A stretch of 64,000 nt of DNA from Trichocoleus sp. FACHB-46 (GCF_014695385.1 NZ_JACJOD010000014.1:62001-126000); one strand, 5' to 3'. Shown: positions 12,457 to 21,640, counted from the stretch's first letter. Translations and numbers: made by a program. The notes: a model not told the origin generated them from the sequence alone.

Positions 12457-12517
12457 TTCTAGTTTCTGACTAATAATGACTTATTGAATCAGTCATGCTG
12501 ATTAGCAGAAACTAGAA
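12457..12517 (+). repeat. 61-nt imperfect stem-loop between pilT and pilC
   Basis: TTCTAGTTTCTG (12457-12468) pairs perfectly with CAGAAACTAGAA (12506-12517). The stem continues as CTAAT/ATTAG and ATGACT/AGTCAT, separated by small bulges, to a 9-base loop at 12482-12490, giving 23 base pairs in all. No T-run follows, so it does not look like a standard terminator. It may be an mRNA processing or stability element that sets pilC level relative to pilBT, or a small repeat element. Confidence 0.75.
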
Positions 12518-12686
12518 ACCGTTACCATTTAGCCATGTCTCGAGTAATTTTTACAGGTCAGATAAGTTAATAAATATCTGGGGAGAAGTAGCATCGCTGT
12601 TTTTGACAGTGGATACTAAGTTAGGCTTCGCTGCTCCCCTAAACCAATTTTGAGCCAATTTAACCACTTTTAGCCAGATTTGCACT

Positions 12687-13916
12687 ATGCCTACTTACAT
12701 TGCCAGTGCACGTGATGCCAGAGGAAATGCCAAAAAACAAAAAATCACTGCAAATTCTCCGGGTGAAGCTCGTTCTACGTTAAGAGAACAAGGCTTTGTG
12801 GTCCAAGACCTTAAGGAGGACAAGAGCCTTGACCTTAGTAAGATTGACCTTCAGAAGTTTCAGCTTGCTTTCACGAGCGTTTCAGTCAAAGATAAGGCCG
12901 TTTTCTCCCGACAGTTTGCTGCGCTTGTGAATGCTGGGGTGGCAATGGTTCGTAGTTTGGGTGTGCTATCTGAGCAATGCACAAATCCCAAACTCAAAGC
13001 ATCACTTCTAGAAATTAATGGAGACGTACAGCAAGGTACTAATCTATCGGATGCAATGCGTAAGCATCCCCAGTGCTTTGATATGTTGTACGTCAGCATG
13101 GTGCAAGCAGGTGAGGTAGGCGGTGTACTCGACGAGGTACTCAATCGTCTAGCTAAACTTCTAGAAGATATTGCTCGGTTGCAAAACCAGATTAAGTCAG
13201 CAATGGCTTATCCTGTAACCGTCGGTGTTTTGGCAACGGTTATTTTTATTGGTATGACCGTTTTCCTCTTACCAACCTTTGCTTCTATCTTTGAGGAATT
13301 AGGAACAGAGCTGCCAGCTTTTACCCAAGCTATGCTCGCTATTAGTAAATTCCTAAGAACTCCCCAGTACGTTGTAGGCCTAATTCTGATTCTCTTTGGC
13401 CTTAGTTTTGCCTATAAGCAGTACTACAAAACACGGGCAGGTCGCGAAACTATCGATCGCTTGTCCCTGAAAGCACCTTTGTTTGGCGACTTGATTCAGA
13501 AGACTGCAACTGCTCGCTTTTGCCGTACTTTCGGAGCCTTAACCCGCTCTGGAGTGCCCATTCTTACAGCTCTAGAGATTGTGAGAGATACGGCGGGTAA
13601 CCAAGTCGTTTCTAATGCGATTGATGAAGCTCGGAGAGAAATTCAAACAGGCGGCATGATTAGCATTGCTCTCCAGAGAGAACAAGTCTTCCCAATCATG
13701 GCTATTCAGATGATTAGCATTGGGGAAGAAACTGGGGAAGTTGACAAAATGCTGATGAAAGTCGCTGACTTTTATGAGGATGAGGTGGAGCAGGCAGTAA
13801 AAGCTCTAACCAGCATTATGGAACCGATTATGATCATGTTCTTAGGAGGCATGGTAGGTTCGATTCTGCTTTCCATGTATCTGCCTATGTTCAAGGTTTT
13901 CGAAAGCATTGGCTAA
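12687..13916 (+). CDS. pilC: type IV pilus inner-membrane platform protein PilC
   Basis: PilC (GspF family) is the inner-membrane platform on which PilB and PilT act. The 409-residue protein has two homologous T2SSF domains, one at about residues 70-195 (VFSRQFAALVNAGVAMVRSLGVL) and one at about 275-400 (RFCRTFGALTRSGVPILTALEIV). Three membrane segments are visible: about 175-200, 230-250 and 380-403. The N-terminus is the short cytoplasmic extension typical of PilC (MPTYIASARDARG). It completes the pilBTC set and is followed by a strong terminator. Confidence 0.95.
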   Translation: MPTYIASARDARGNAKKQKITANSPGEARSTLREQGFVVQDLKEDKSLDLSKIDLQKFQLAFTSVSVKDKAVFSRQFAALVNAGVAMVRSLGVLSEQCTNPKLKASLLEINGDVQQGTNLSDAMRKHPQCFDMLYVSMVQAGEVGGVLDEVLNRLAKLLEDIARLQNQIKSAMAYPVTVGVLATVIFIGMTVFLLPTFASIFEELGTELPAFTQAMLAISKFLRTPQYVVGLILILFGLSFAYKQYYKTRAGRETIDRLSLKAPLFGDLIQKTATARFCRTFGALTRSGVPILTALEIVRDTAGNQVVSNAIDEARREIQTGGMISIALQREQVFPIMAIQMISIGEETGEVDKMLMKVADFYEDEVEQAVKALTSIMEPIMIMFLGGMVGSILLSMYLPMFKVFESIG

Positions 13917-13947
13917 ACATTAAAAGGCTTTGACTTTCAGTTTCTCT

Positions 13948-13980
13948 AAACCCTCTGCTCTTTAGTAGGGGGTTTCTTTG
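13948..13980 (+). terminator. rho-independent terminator after pilC
   Basis: AAACCCTC (13948-13955) pairs with GGGGGTTT (13968-13975) around a 12-base loop with one G-T pair, followed by CTTTG. It starts 31 bases after the pilC stop. Confidence 0.75.
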
Positions 13981-14153
13981 TAGCTAGGAGAGTCTGAATT
14001 AAGGATGGTTCAGCTAGTACAAGTTCTCACTAGCATTGATTCAGGCAATGTTGATTTAGACAATGCTACTTTCGAAACATTGAACTCTGAACTTTTAAGC
14101 CTAGGTACAATACAGAAAAGGTCTATTGCTTACTCCAAAAGTTTAATAAAGTT

Positions 14154-14765
14154 ATGGCGATTAAACCATCTCATTACGAAGAGCTATTAGCTGAGTACAG
14201 TAACCAGCTAGCAGCGATCGCTCTATTAAAACAGCATCGGCCTTACTTAGAAATGGTGCCTAGCATGCGCCGTTCCGAAGAGAGCATTATCACTATTCCT
14301 TTACCCTTAATCAGGGTAAACCAAGCTGAGCAATTTCAAGAGCATAATGCTGCTGATTATAGTCAGGCTCGTCCCAGGGTTAAGGAATTAGTTCGGCTGC
14401 CTTGTGAGGTAGCCATTATGATGTGTGATCCAGAATGGAAGATTAAAACGGGAGTTGAGATTTTAGTCTTTATTCATCGCCCTCAAGAAGACTTTTCTAC
14501 CTTATTGGGACGTTGGCGACAAACTCAAGTATGGCTCGATCGCGGGTATGAATGGCTCATGCCGCCACGCTATGAACATATTTTGAATGAGGGAGCGGAA
14601 GCTGTTCATCCTCTGTTTATCACTTTTGATGAAACACCAGCCAGAATCAAGCGTGGCCTTACAGGGGCTACGCTACCTTTCGTGAATCAATCGCTTGGCA
14701 GCGTGAATGAGGTAGAGGAGGCAGGAGAGCCTGAAACTTCTAGCAGCTTAAATCTGGAAGAATGA
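14154..14765 (+). CDS. hypothetical protein
   Basis: I do not recognise this 203-residue protein. It is soluble, with no signal peptide or membrane segment. The middle part alternates hydrophobic and charged residues in a way that suggests an alpha/beta fold (LPCEVAIMMCDPEWKIKTGVEILVFIHRP), and the C-terminus is acidic and Ser-rich. It follows the pilC terminator on the same strand and ends 26 bases before the convergent kinase gene. No clear ribosome binding site precedes the ATG. Its position beside the pilus genes does not by itself imply a pilus role. Confidence 0.65.
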   Translation: MAIKPSHYEELLAEYSNQLAAIALLKQHRPYLEMVPSMRRSEESIITIPLPLIRVNQAEQFQEHNAADYSQARPRVKELVRLPCEVAIMMCDPEWKIKTGVEILVFIHRPQEDFSTLLGRWRQTQVWLDRGYEWLMPPRYEHILNEGAEAVHPLFITFDETPARIKRGLTGATLPFVNQSLGSVNEVEEAGEPETSSSLNLEE

Positions 14766-14791
14766 GTGCGAGTTTGCAGCTCGCGGCTACC

Positions 14792-16690
14792 TTAGAGAAA
14801 TTGCAGGGAGATCGTAAACTTTTCAGGCTTGAGAGACGAAATTTCGAGTGTATAGTCTCCATCGGCAGGAAATTTGCCGCGCCAAACTTGCGGCTGTTGC
14901 CCATTCAAGTTACCGATAGACTGACCATTGGGTGCGATCGCCTGGATACGAACCGACCCTTGTATCACCTTAACTACTCCTGTTTGGCCTCGCCTAGCCG
15001 CTAATAAGTATCGGCGGGGCTGTTCTGGAACAACGCTTCCGGCAACTTTAGCGCCCGTTGCCCCAGGAGCAATTGTAATGCGAGCGATCGCTTGGGTAGA
15101 GACTGCGATCGCCTGGCTTAGCGGTGTAATCGCTACTTCTAGCTTGTAAGCCCCACCACCAACCACTTGGATTAAGTAGTCGTCATCTTTGGGCAACTGA
15201 CCCGTCCAGCTCTGAGTGGCGTAAGCAGCCGCATCAATGCCTTGTTGATCAGACCTTAGTAAGTTCATTGTCACCTCAGGTCCAGTCAGGGCCACTGTCA
15301 TAATTTGACCTTGCGCGGCTCTAAGAACATAGGATTTCAACGGTTGGTTTTGTAAGTTGCCCTGGATGACGCTGGAAATAGCTCCTGAATCAAATTGAAT
15401 CGGTTCAGCCTGATTCGTTCTAGATGAAGTGGCATTGGCATCTTGCTTAGAGCCAATGATTTGAGAAGCTTCCGATTGAGGAATCCGAGCCCCAGACACC
15501 CAAACCTCATTGCGCTGTGGTCCACCTGCTACGGTCAAGCGCCACAGCACTGGTACCGTTAGCGCTAACAGCAGCGTGATGGCAATGCCAACACTCACGC
15601 CGATCCAGCGGTGCCATTTTTTGGAACCTTTCAAAGTTTTATTTTGGTTAGCAGCTCCAAATTGTACGAAGGGGCGATCGCCACTCATAGCCTGGCTTAA
15701 CTTGGACGACAGAATGGATGAACCCGCAATAACGGCGGCAGAAGCTGCAACATTGGCCCCGGAATTTAGCTGGGTCGTCGGTACAGCCGTTTCTAGCAGA
15801 GGTTGCAGTTCAGTAAGCACTGCTTGAGCAGACTGGTACCGATCGCCTGGACGTAACGACAGCATCTTGTACAAAATGGCTTCAAAGCGATCGCTAATCT
15901 GCGCATAGGGGCGCAACTGCCAGTTTAAGGTGCCGCTATCCAGCAAAGTCTTGGGTTCTTTGCCAGTTAACAAAACTAAGCTAGTGGCAGCTAAAGCATA
16001 TAAATCGCTATGAGGATGTACCTTGCCCGTTTGTAACTGCTCTGGAGGTGCGTAGCCTGCTTTGCCTACACAGGTAATCTCCGAAGGATAAGAAGAAGTG
16101 GAGAACGAAGGAAAAGCAGTATAGAGGTAATTAGCAACCGATTTGACCGCCCCAAAATCAATCAGGATGGGCAAACCCAGAGTAGAGTTAGCAGCCACCT
16201 CTTCAGCTCGGCTAGGTCGCAGCCGTAAAATAATATTTTCGAGAGAAATATCACGATGAATAATGTTGCGATCGTGAATGTAGGTCAAAACTGGTAACAG
16301 ATGACTAAGAAACTGCAAGACTTCTAGCTCTGAAAACACTTTTCCCTGCGTTTTTCTCTCTTGCAAAAGATGACGGTAAGTTTGACCATCCACAAACTCT
16401 TGCACAGAAAATAAACGTTGATTATCCTCAAAAGCGGCTAGAAACCGAGGAATTTGCGAATGCTGAATTTGGTAGAGTACCGTAGCTTCTCGCTGAAACA
16501 GGGCCTCGGCTTTTGCCAATAAAGCTCCATCTTGCTGCGGTACCGCCAACTCCTTCAACACGCAAGGTTCATTAAAACGTTCCACGTCCAGCGCTAAATA
16601 AGTCCGGCTAAATCCACCTTGACCTAAAACTTGCTGAATTGCGTACCGTTGCCGTAACAGCGTTCCTACAGGAATTGAAGGGGGCGTCAT
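14792..16690 (-). CDS. membrane-anchored eukaryotic-type serine/threonine protein kinase
   Basis: This 632-residue Hanks-type kinase has a cytoplasmic N-terminal catalytic domain: glycine loop GQGGFSRT (23-30), ATP-anchoring lysine K46 in CVLKEL, catalytic HRD with D147 (IIHRDISLENIIL), DFG at 178-180 (LIDFGAVK) and a YAPPEQ activation-segment motif. One transmembrane helix lies at about 363-385. The remaining 245 residues resemble pre-peptidase C-terminal-like beta domains (two copies of a pattern like DGDYTLEI), presumably outside the membrane. I chose the ATG at 16690; a TTG at 16723 would add 11 residues. The sensed signal is unknown. Confidence 0.88.
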   Translation of the reverse strand: MTPPSIPVGTLLRQRYAIQQVLGQGGFSRTYLALDVERFNEPCVLKELAVPQQDGALLAKAEALFQREATVLYQIQHSQIPRFLAAFEDNQRLFSVQEFVDGQTYRHLLQERKTQGKVFSELEVLQFLSHLLPVLTYIHDRNIIHRDISLENIILRLRPSRAEEVAANSTLGLPILIDFGAVKSVANYLYTAFPSFSTSSYPSEITCVGKAGYAPPEQLQTGKVHPHSDLYALAATSLVLLTGKEPKTLLDSGTLNWQLRPYAQISDRFEAILYKMLSLRPGDRYQSAQAVLTELQPLLETAVPTTQLNSGANVAASAAVIAGSSILSSKLSQAMSGDRPFVQFGAANQNKTLKGSKKWHRWIGVSVGIAITLLLALTVPVLWRLTVAGGPQRNEVWVSGARIPQSEASQIIGSKQDANATSSRTNQAEPIQFDSGAISSVIQGNLQNQPLKSYVLRAAQGQIMTVALTGPEVTMNLLRSDQQGIDAAAYATQSWTGQLPKDDDYLIQVVGGGAYKLEVAITPLSQAIAVSTQAIARITIAPGATGAKVAGSVVPEQPRRYLLAARRGQTGVVKVIQGSVRIQAIAPNGQSIGNLNGQQPQVWRGKFPADGDYTLEISSLKPEKFTISLQFL

Positions 16691-16930
16691 TGCTATTTGT
16701 AGTTCTTTGCCAAACCATCCCAACTTGGCCAGAACTCATAGGTCCTCACCAAGGTAATGATTCTTACGTATTCAGGCTGGAACTACCACGGTGTTACACC
16801 CCTCAAGGCTTTCAGCCCCAGAGGATGAGCAATGCTACAGCAAAGAACTAGAAAAATTGACTTTGTATATGGCAAAAATCAATTTTCCTAGTGTAAATGA
16901 TTCAAAGACTGAAGTAATCACCCGAAGTTG

Positions 16931-17974
16931 TTATCGCACAAATTGCGGCATCACTTCCGCAGCACTCAACAATCCGTAGATCCCACGCTGACGCAGATTA
17001 AACCCAGCTTTGAGATAACCGAAGGCGGGACCGCAGACATTAGCAGCCATGCTGGTTTCATCTCCTAAAGTAAAGGTGTGAGTTGAGATTTTGCCCTCAA
17101 AGGTTCGTCCCGTCACTTGGACATTAGTGCTAAGGGGCTTCTTGGGGTTACGAGTATCAACTACGCCTCCCACAGTGACGCGATCGCGAGGGCAGATGCC
17201 TGCCAGCTCCAACATCACATCATCAGCATGTTCCATATTTTCTAGCGTAATTAGACCATTGGTTTGGTCCAACAGGGTTTCTATCTCGGCATCGGTCATG
17301 GCTCTCGCTTTTTCGACGTTGTAGCCAGGCAGATGGGCGATGTCTTCTCGCACGGTTGCTCGATAGGCTTCCCAGTTAGCAATCCCTACCCCAAAAGTAA
17401 TTTTGACGCTGTGAATTTCCGCATAACTTTGGGCTGCTAAAGCCGCACCCGCCGTCAATAAGCCAGGAGTCGCTCCACATCCTGTCATGTAGGTAATTCC
17501 TGCCGCTTGCAATTCCGCTTGCATGCCTAAGAGCTGTTCTACGGCACTAGTGCGCTTGATCGCATCCACCAGCACCCCTTGCCAACCTGCTGCGATAAAC
17601 TGCCGTGCCACAGAAGCCATAAATGTGTTGGGCAAGTTTGGTAACGCTAAGAAGTAGCCATCGACGTTACCTACCTGTTGAATCAAGTCAGCAATGCTGT
17701 TATTACTCAGCACACCTCCAGTTTCTAGGTATCCAATAGAACCTTCAGCCTGATATGTCGTGATACATTGCTGCGGAGATAACCCTTCAGATGCATAGGC
17801 GTATCCCTTTTGGTCGGCTACTGCGACCCAGAGCATCTCTTGTTTAGGAGCGAGAACTCTAGCCGCTGCCTGACCCAATCCGCCAAAGCCAAGGATTCCA
17901 ACTCGAATGGGTGCCTTTACAGACGAAAAACTGGATGGAGAATAGTTCAAATTTGTCGCTTGCGCTTCGCTCAT
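16931..17974 (-). CDS. bioU: BioU, (S)-8-amino-7-oxononanoate synthase (single-turnover biotin enzyme)
   Basis: This protein is often labelled saccharopine dehydrogenase-like. It resembles cyanobacterial BioU, which replaces BioA in biotin synthesis by donating its own lysine side-chain nitrogen to the substrate and is then spent. A Rossmann NAD(P) motif [12 protein letters not shown] begins near residue 26. The lysine in [11 protein letters not shown] is K140; allowing for an N-terminal extension of about 16 residues, this matches Lys124 of the Synechocystis enzyme. It is 347 residues long with no frameshift. The assignment rests on my recollection of family sequences, so a generic oxidoreductase remains possible. 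Confidence 0.72.
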   Translation of the reverse strand: MSEAQATNLNYSPSSFSSVKAPIRVGILGFGGLGQAAARVLAPKQEMLWVAVADQKGYAYASEGLSPQQCITTYQAEGSIGYLETGGVLSNNSIADLIQQVGNVDGYFLALPNLPNTFMASVARQFIAAGWQGVLVDAIKRTSAVEQLLGMQAELQAAGITYMTGCGATPGLLTAGAALAAQSYAEIHSVKITFGVGIANWEAYRATVREDIAHLPGYNVEKARAMTDAEIETLLDQTNGLITLENMEHADDVMLELAGICPRDRVTVGGVVDTRNPKKPLSTNVQVTGRTFEGKISTHTFTLGDETSMAANVCGPAFGYLKAGFNLRQRGIYGLLSAAEVMPQFVR

Positions 17975-18341
17975 TACCGATTACATGAATCAAATTAGAC
18001 TCTCATTATCCTGGGTTATTTAGGTGTTAGATCAACCCATAGGCGGAAGAGCAGAAACATTAGAAATGATTTTATATTTTTGTAAACCTTAATTTTGCGG
18101 TCTCGCTCTCCCTTGACTGGTTTGGAGAGTTAAGCGAAACTGACAGTTACTGGGGTAAAGCTCACTTCAAATAACAAGTTTCGTTAAGCTTCAACTCTTT
18201 ATATCTCGGTTAATAAAAATTCAGCCCAGTGGCTAACTGAGGTCCCTTCTCTTAAAATCATATAAACATTTAATAATGCAGCGTCTTAGTGACCCCTGAA
18301 CGCGCTCCTACCTAAATCACCCTACAGCCCTCAGCCAAAGC
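17975..18341. other. non-coding interval between bioU and the DUF2997 gene
   Basis: This 367-base divergent region lacks credible open frames. A bulged inverted repeat is visible: TTAAGCGAAACT at 18130-18141 against AGTTTCGTTAA at 18177-18187, with a 35-base loop. It may form a leader structure for the downstream DUF2997 operon. AT-rich stretches near 18235-18275 could hold that operon's promoter. Confidence 0.55.
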
Positions 18342-18551
18342 ATGGAAACATTGGAGTTTGTGATTTACCCAGATGGTCGGGTCCTGGAAAAAGTAACCGG
18401 GATTGTTGGTGCCTCTTGTGCTGAAGTTACCGCAGCCATTGAAGCTCAGCTAGGGCAGGTACTCAGCCATGAGGCGACCTCAGAGTTTTTTGCTACAACG
18501 GTGCAACAGGCTACGACGGTATCCACTCAGGCTACTTTTAGTGAGTGGTAA
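18342..18551 (+). CDS. DUF2997 domain protein
   Basis: This 69-residue protein matches the DUF2997 pattern: a short beta strand with YPDGRV, a GASC segment and a helix EVTAAIEAQLG. The function is not known. It opens a three-gene run with the Ycf35-like gene (46 bases later) and a ferredoxin. The grouping of a DUF2997 protein, a DUF1257/Ycf35 protein and a ferredoxin recurs in cyanobacteria to my knowledge, which suggests a shared but unassigned redox role. The final third (ATTVQQATTVSTQATFSEW) is a low-complexity Thr-rich tail. Confidence 0.8.
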   Translation: METLEFVIYPDGRVLEKVTGIVGASCAEVTAAIEAQLGQVLSHEATSEFFATTVQQATTVSTQATFSEW

Positions 18552-18597
18552 GTTGTTTATTCAGTTTTGTCCTTGTTTAATTTTTTGACAAAAAACT

Positions 18598-18984
18598 ATG
18601 TCACACTTTAGCCAAATTAAAACTCAAATCCGCAACCTCACCTCCTTACAAGCAGCATTGAGCGATCTAGGAGTTGACTGGAAGTCTGGTCCTCAGGCTG
18701 TTAGAGGATACCGTGGGCAAACCACCACGGCTGATCTTACTATTGAACAGAAGAATGGTTACGACATTGGTTTTAGCTGGAACGGCAGTGCCTACGAGTT
18801 AGTGGCAGATTTGCAGTTTTGGCAACAAAATTGGTCTGTCGATCGCTTCCTCAACAAAGTGACGCAGCGCTACGCCTACCACACCATTGTCAAGGAAGGG
18901 GCGCAATCGGGGTTTCAAGTTGCTGAGCAACAACAAAATGAAGACGGTTCAGTTCGCTTAGTGCTACAGCGCTGGAGTGCGTAA
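18598..18984 (+). CDS. ycf35: Ycf35-like DUF1257 protein
   Basis: This 128-residue protein matches DUF1257, the family of plastid Ycf35, present in cyanobacteria and red-lineage plastids and without an assigned function. It begins MSHFSQIKTQIRNL and has the conserved block DIGFSWNGSAYELVADLQFW followed by a helical RFLNKVTQRYAYHTI segment. Its last base overlaps the first base of the ferredoxin ATG, so the two are tightly coupled. There is no membrane segment and no cysteine. Confidence 0.85.
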   Translation: MSHFSQIKTQIRNLTSLQAALSDLGVDWKSGPQAVRGYRGQTTTADLTIEQKNGYDIGFSWNGSAYELVADLQFWQQNWSVDRFLNKVTQRYAYHTIVKEGAQSGFQVAEQQQNEDGSVRLVLQRWSA

Positions 18985-19463
18985 TGTCTGACTTTCCTTC
19001 ACCTTTCGCAGACCCTAACAGTTCGCATGTGGGAGGTGAAGGCCAAGCAAACTTGCGGACTGGTTTTGAACCAGAACTCGGTGGTCACTGGCGGGACGCT
19101 GCTGAACGCTCTGGTCTGGAGCCAGAACTGGGCGGCAGCTTTAGGCAGAAGGGAGTCTACGTTGATGAGATTACCTGCATCGGCTGTAAGCATTGTGCTC
19201 ATGTGGCACGAAATACCTTCTATATCGAGCCAGATTATGGGCGATCGCGAGTAATTCGTCAGGATGGCGATCCGGAAGACATTGTTCAAGAAGCGATCGA
19301 TACTTGTCCCGTAGACTGCATTCATTGGGTAGACTACACCGAACTCAGGCAGCTAGAAGAAGAACGGAAGTATCAAGTCATACCACTTCCCGGTTTTCCA
19401 GTTGACCGGGCTGTGATTGCTACCAATCGTCGCCGTCAAAAGCTGAGAATTCGCCGTAAGTGA
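18984..19463 (+). CDS. 4Fe-4S ferredoxin with duplicated N-terminal motif
   Basis: This 159-residue ferredoxin has cysteines C65, C68 and C71 (CIGCKHC) and C108 (TCPVDC, with an extra C112), the pattern for one [4Fe-4S] cluster. It is an electron carrier whose partners are not evident. Before the cluster domain there is an internal repeat: TGFEPELGGHWRD at 26-38 and SGLEPELGGSFRQ at 43-55, 17 residues apart. The C-terminus is strongly basic (NRRRQKLRIRRK). It ends the DUF2997/Ycf35/ferredoxin run and is followed by a strong terminator. Confidence 0.88.
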   Translation: MSDFPSPFADPNSSHVGGEGQANLRTGFEPELGGHWRDAAERSGLEPELGGSFRQKGVYVDEITCIGCKHCAHVARNTFYIEPDYGRSRVIRQDGDPEDIVQEAIDTCPVDCIHWVDYTELRQLEEERKYQVIPLPGFPVDRAVIATNRRRQKLRIRRK

Positions 19464-19500
19464 TTTGTTAGCGTTGATTGGGCGATCGCCTAAAGAGTTA

Positions 19501-19540
19501 AAAATAAGCAAGGGTGTCTAGTTACCCTTGCTTATTTTTT
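19501..19540. terminator. bidirectional terminator between ferredoxin and YiaA-like gene
   Basis: AAAATAAGCAAGGGT (19501-19515) pairs perfectly with 19524-19538 around an 8-base loop. A-rich and T-rich ends on the two sides let it work for both convergent genes. Confidence 0.92.
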
Positions 19541-19571
19541 ATGCTTATCTGGGCTTGGAGCAGCATTCAGC

Positions 19572-19850
19572 CTAAACGAGGGGGTGATGTTCTTTGAGCA
19601 ACTTTTCTGCCCTTGCTTCATCTAGTTTGTAAGCTAGCTTTCTCGCCTCATGGGAGTCACGGGTAGTTTTAGCAACGCTGAATGTAGATCCAACCGAGAA
19701 GGTTAGGCCCATGCCCATAAACCCTTTAGTCCAGTTATCTACGGGCAGATAAGCAATGCCGATGGCTGTTGCAGAAATTGCGAGAGCAAAAGATGCCCAA
19801 GACTGAATAAGCCAGCCTGGGCTGTGAACTTGAGGTCCCATATCTTGCAT
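19572..19850 (-). CDS. YiaA/YiaB two-helix membrane protein
   Basis: This 92-residue protein has two membrane helices, WASFALAISATAIGIAYL (about residues 18-36) and GFMGMGLTFSVGSTFSVAK (about 43-61), separated by PVDNWTKG. This is the layout of the YiaA/YiaB two-helix domain, whose function is unknown. The C-terminal third is charged and helical (ARKLAYKLDEARAEKLLKEH). It is convergent with the ferredoxin and shares its terminator. No neighbours on the same strand suggest an operon. Confidence 0.8.
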   Translation of the reverse strand: MQDMGPQVHSPGWLIQSWASFALAISATAIGIAYLPVDNWTKGFMGMGLTFSVGSTFSVAKTTRDSHEARKLAYKLDEARAEKLLKEHHPLV

Positions 19851-20025
19851 AGTTTACTGATCGCCCCTTGTAATTCAATTGGCTTTGTGGCTCAACGTAT
19901 CAATTCAAACAACAGCTACATGAATCACAAGGGCAGTTCCTGAAGTGCACACAAAAGCATAGACGGTATTAGCCTGCCTGGGTTAGGGAAAGCACTGCCT
20001 TTACTTCGCAAGCCATAGCTTAGCT

Positions 20026-21603
20026 TCATTCTAAGAAAGTGCGGACCTGTCCATCTGGGCTTAACACCACTCGAACTCGTGGAGATTGGCCTCCCTGAAT
20101 CGGAGTTACAAAAGCCTCACCGACTAAAGGCATTCCCGTGCGATCGATGTAGTCTCCTGCCGATTGGCCTAAAGGAACGATGCGCTGAATTGAGCCATCT
20201 GCCCCAATCAGAAGCGTGTACTCTAGCGTCTGGGTCAATCCTTCTGGTGGTTGCCAACGCTCCTCAAAGTAACTTCTCACTTCGGCTACTTGAGGAATGC
20301 TATCAAACGCAGAACCAGCAGCTACGTCAGCCGCAGGAGCTTGAGCCGCCTCTGCACCCGAACGAGCAGTTTCACCTGCTGCCTCTGGCGCTGCGGCATT
20401 GCGAGCTGCATCTAGGGTTGGAAGCTTTGCTGCTGCTGGTGGTGGCGGCACAGGTTCTGCCTCCGGCACATTTTCCAGTTCAAACTGTGGCGCGGATTCA
20501 GCTTGGGGTGCTAGAGCCACTGGTCCAGACTCTACCGGAATTGAGGCGATCGGCTTATTGGTAGTAGGTGCAGGATTTGAACTAGCACCTGCTGGAGCGG
20601 GCGGCACTGGAGCCAGAGCGATCGCATTCGGAGCAGCCGTATCCGGTACTGGCACAATCGGCAATCCTGACTTGAGCGCTCCTGCGGGTGGCGGTGGCGG
20701 CACCATTTGAGGAGGGGCAGGAACACCTAAAGGTCCAGTTGCTACTTGTCCTGGCACCATTGCTTGCTGCCCGGTCGCTTGAGGGGTCGAAAGGGAGACC
20801 GCTGTTTTTAGTTCAGGCGTCGGTTGATCCAGACTCTTAACTACTCCAGCAGTCACACCAGCGGTTAGCAAAACAGCCGCAGCCGTAGGTGCCCAAGCTG
20901 GCAGAACTGGAACCCAGCTACGTTGATTCAGCTCGGGCAGCGCCATCGCATCTGCCGCATATTCATCTAATGCAGTGGCTAAGTCAGCCAATTGAGTGGC
21001 GCTTAACGTGATGAATGGTCTAGACAATCCACTGGCTAGAGAGCCTAGGTGAAGTCTGTGAGACAGAAGCCCTTGTGGTTCCAGAAAAATTCTGGGTGAC
21101 TCAAGCACCAATGGAGCCGAGGGAGCCGCTGCCTCCGCCGCACTGGCTAGCTCACCAGATTGCTCAGTTGAGAGGGCATCCGGTTCTGGCTCGATGACGC
21201 TCAGCGCCGCAGTCCTCGCTGATCTCGCAGCATTGAGATCGATCGGAGGAGAAATTAATGGTGGTGCTTCCAAGGTTGCGACTGACGATCGCCCCCCGGC
21301 ACTGATCAAAGCGGGCGATTGCTTGAGAAAGTCTTGAACGTAGGCACTCACCGCATCAGACAGTTCATCTAGCTGAAAGCGATCGCCCCGTAAAGAAACC
21401 TGCTCAGAGTCTGTCAAACGAGGGTCATCCAAACTCAGATGAAATCGCAGTTTTCTCAGGAGTGGACGACCTGCCCAACGAGACAATGGCGAATCATTGG
21501 CAACGATTTCTAGGGTGCAGGTGGGCGGAGTATACCGTCGCAGGACTGAGGTAGACAAAAAAGGCATGGGTGGTTCTGGAATGCGTCGGAGTAGGCTAGG
21601 CAA
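20026..21603 (-). CDS. DUF4335 domain protein
   Basis: This 525-residue cyanobacterial protein matches DUF4335 at its N-terminus (about residues 1-130, beginning PFLSTSVLRRYTPPTCTLEI). A membrane segment lies near residues 230-250 (VPVLPAWAPTAAAVLLTAGVTAGVV), followed by a long Pro/Ala-rich linker (about 260-440). The folded C-terminal part (about 445-525) resembles a TonB-type energy-transduction fold. Codon use in the linker is GC-rich, which creates long meaningless frames on the other strand. It follows the DUF3038 gene on the same strand. The function is unknown; the layout suggests an envelope-spanning protein. Confidence 0.8.
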   Translation of the reverse strand: MPSLLRRIPEPPMPFLSTSVLRRYTPPTCTLEIVANDSPLSRWAGRPLLRKLRFHLSLDDPRLTDSEQVSLRGDRFQLDELSDAVSAYVQDFLKQSPALISAGGRSSVATLEAPPLISPPIDLNAARSARTAALSVIEPEPDALSTEQSGELASAAEAAAPSAPLVLESPRIFLEPQGLLSHRLHLGSLASGLSRPFITLSATQLADLATALDEYAADAMALPELNQRSWVPVLPAWAPTAAAVLLTAGVTAGVVKSLDQPTPELKTAVSLSTPQATGQQAMVPGQVATGPLGVPAPPQMVPPPPPAGALKSGLPIVPVPDTAAPNAIALAPVPPAPAGASSNPAPTTNKPIASIPVESGPVALAPQAESAPQFELENVPEAEPVPPPPAAAKLPTLDAARNAAAPEAAGETARSGAEAAQAPAADVAAGSAFDSIPQVAEVRSYFEERWQPPEGLTQTLEYTLLIGADGSIQRIVPLGQSAGDYIDRTGMPLVGEAFVTPIQGGQSPRVRVVLSPDGQVRTFLE

Positions 21604-21640
21604 TCGGAACTGAGTGAAGTAAGGGTGCTAACCCATAGGG

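Noticed and set aside
14005-14190. 61-codon frame between pilC and the 203-residue gene
   Set aside because: It overlaps the start of the better supported gene at 14154 in another frame and shows no domain or ribosome binding site.
20079-20564. 161-codon plus-strand frame opposite the DUF4335 gene
   Set aside because: It lies wholly within a recognisable gene on the other strand, and its composition reflects the complement of a Pro/Ala-rich linker. Long frames opposite mutS2 (23052-23444 and 23628-24068) were rejected for the same reason.
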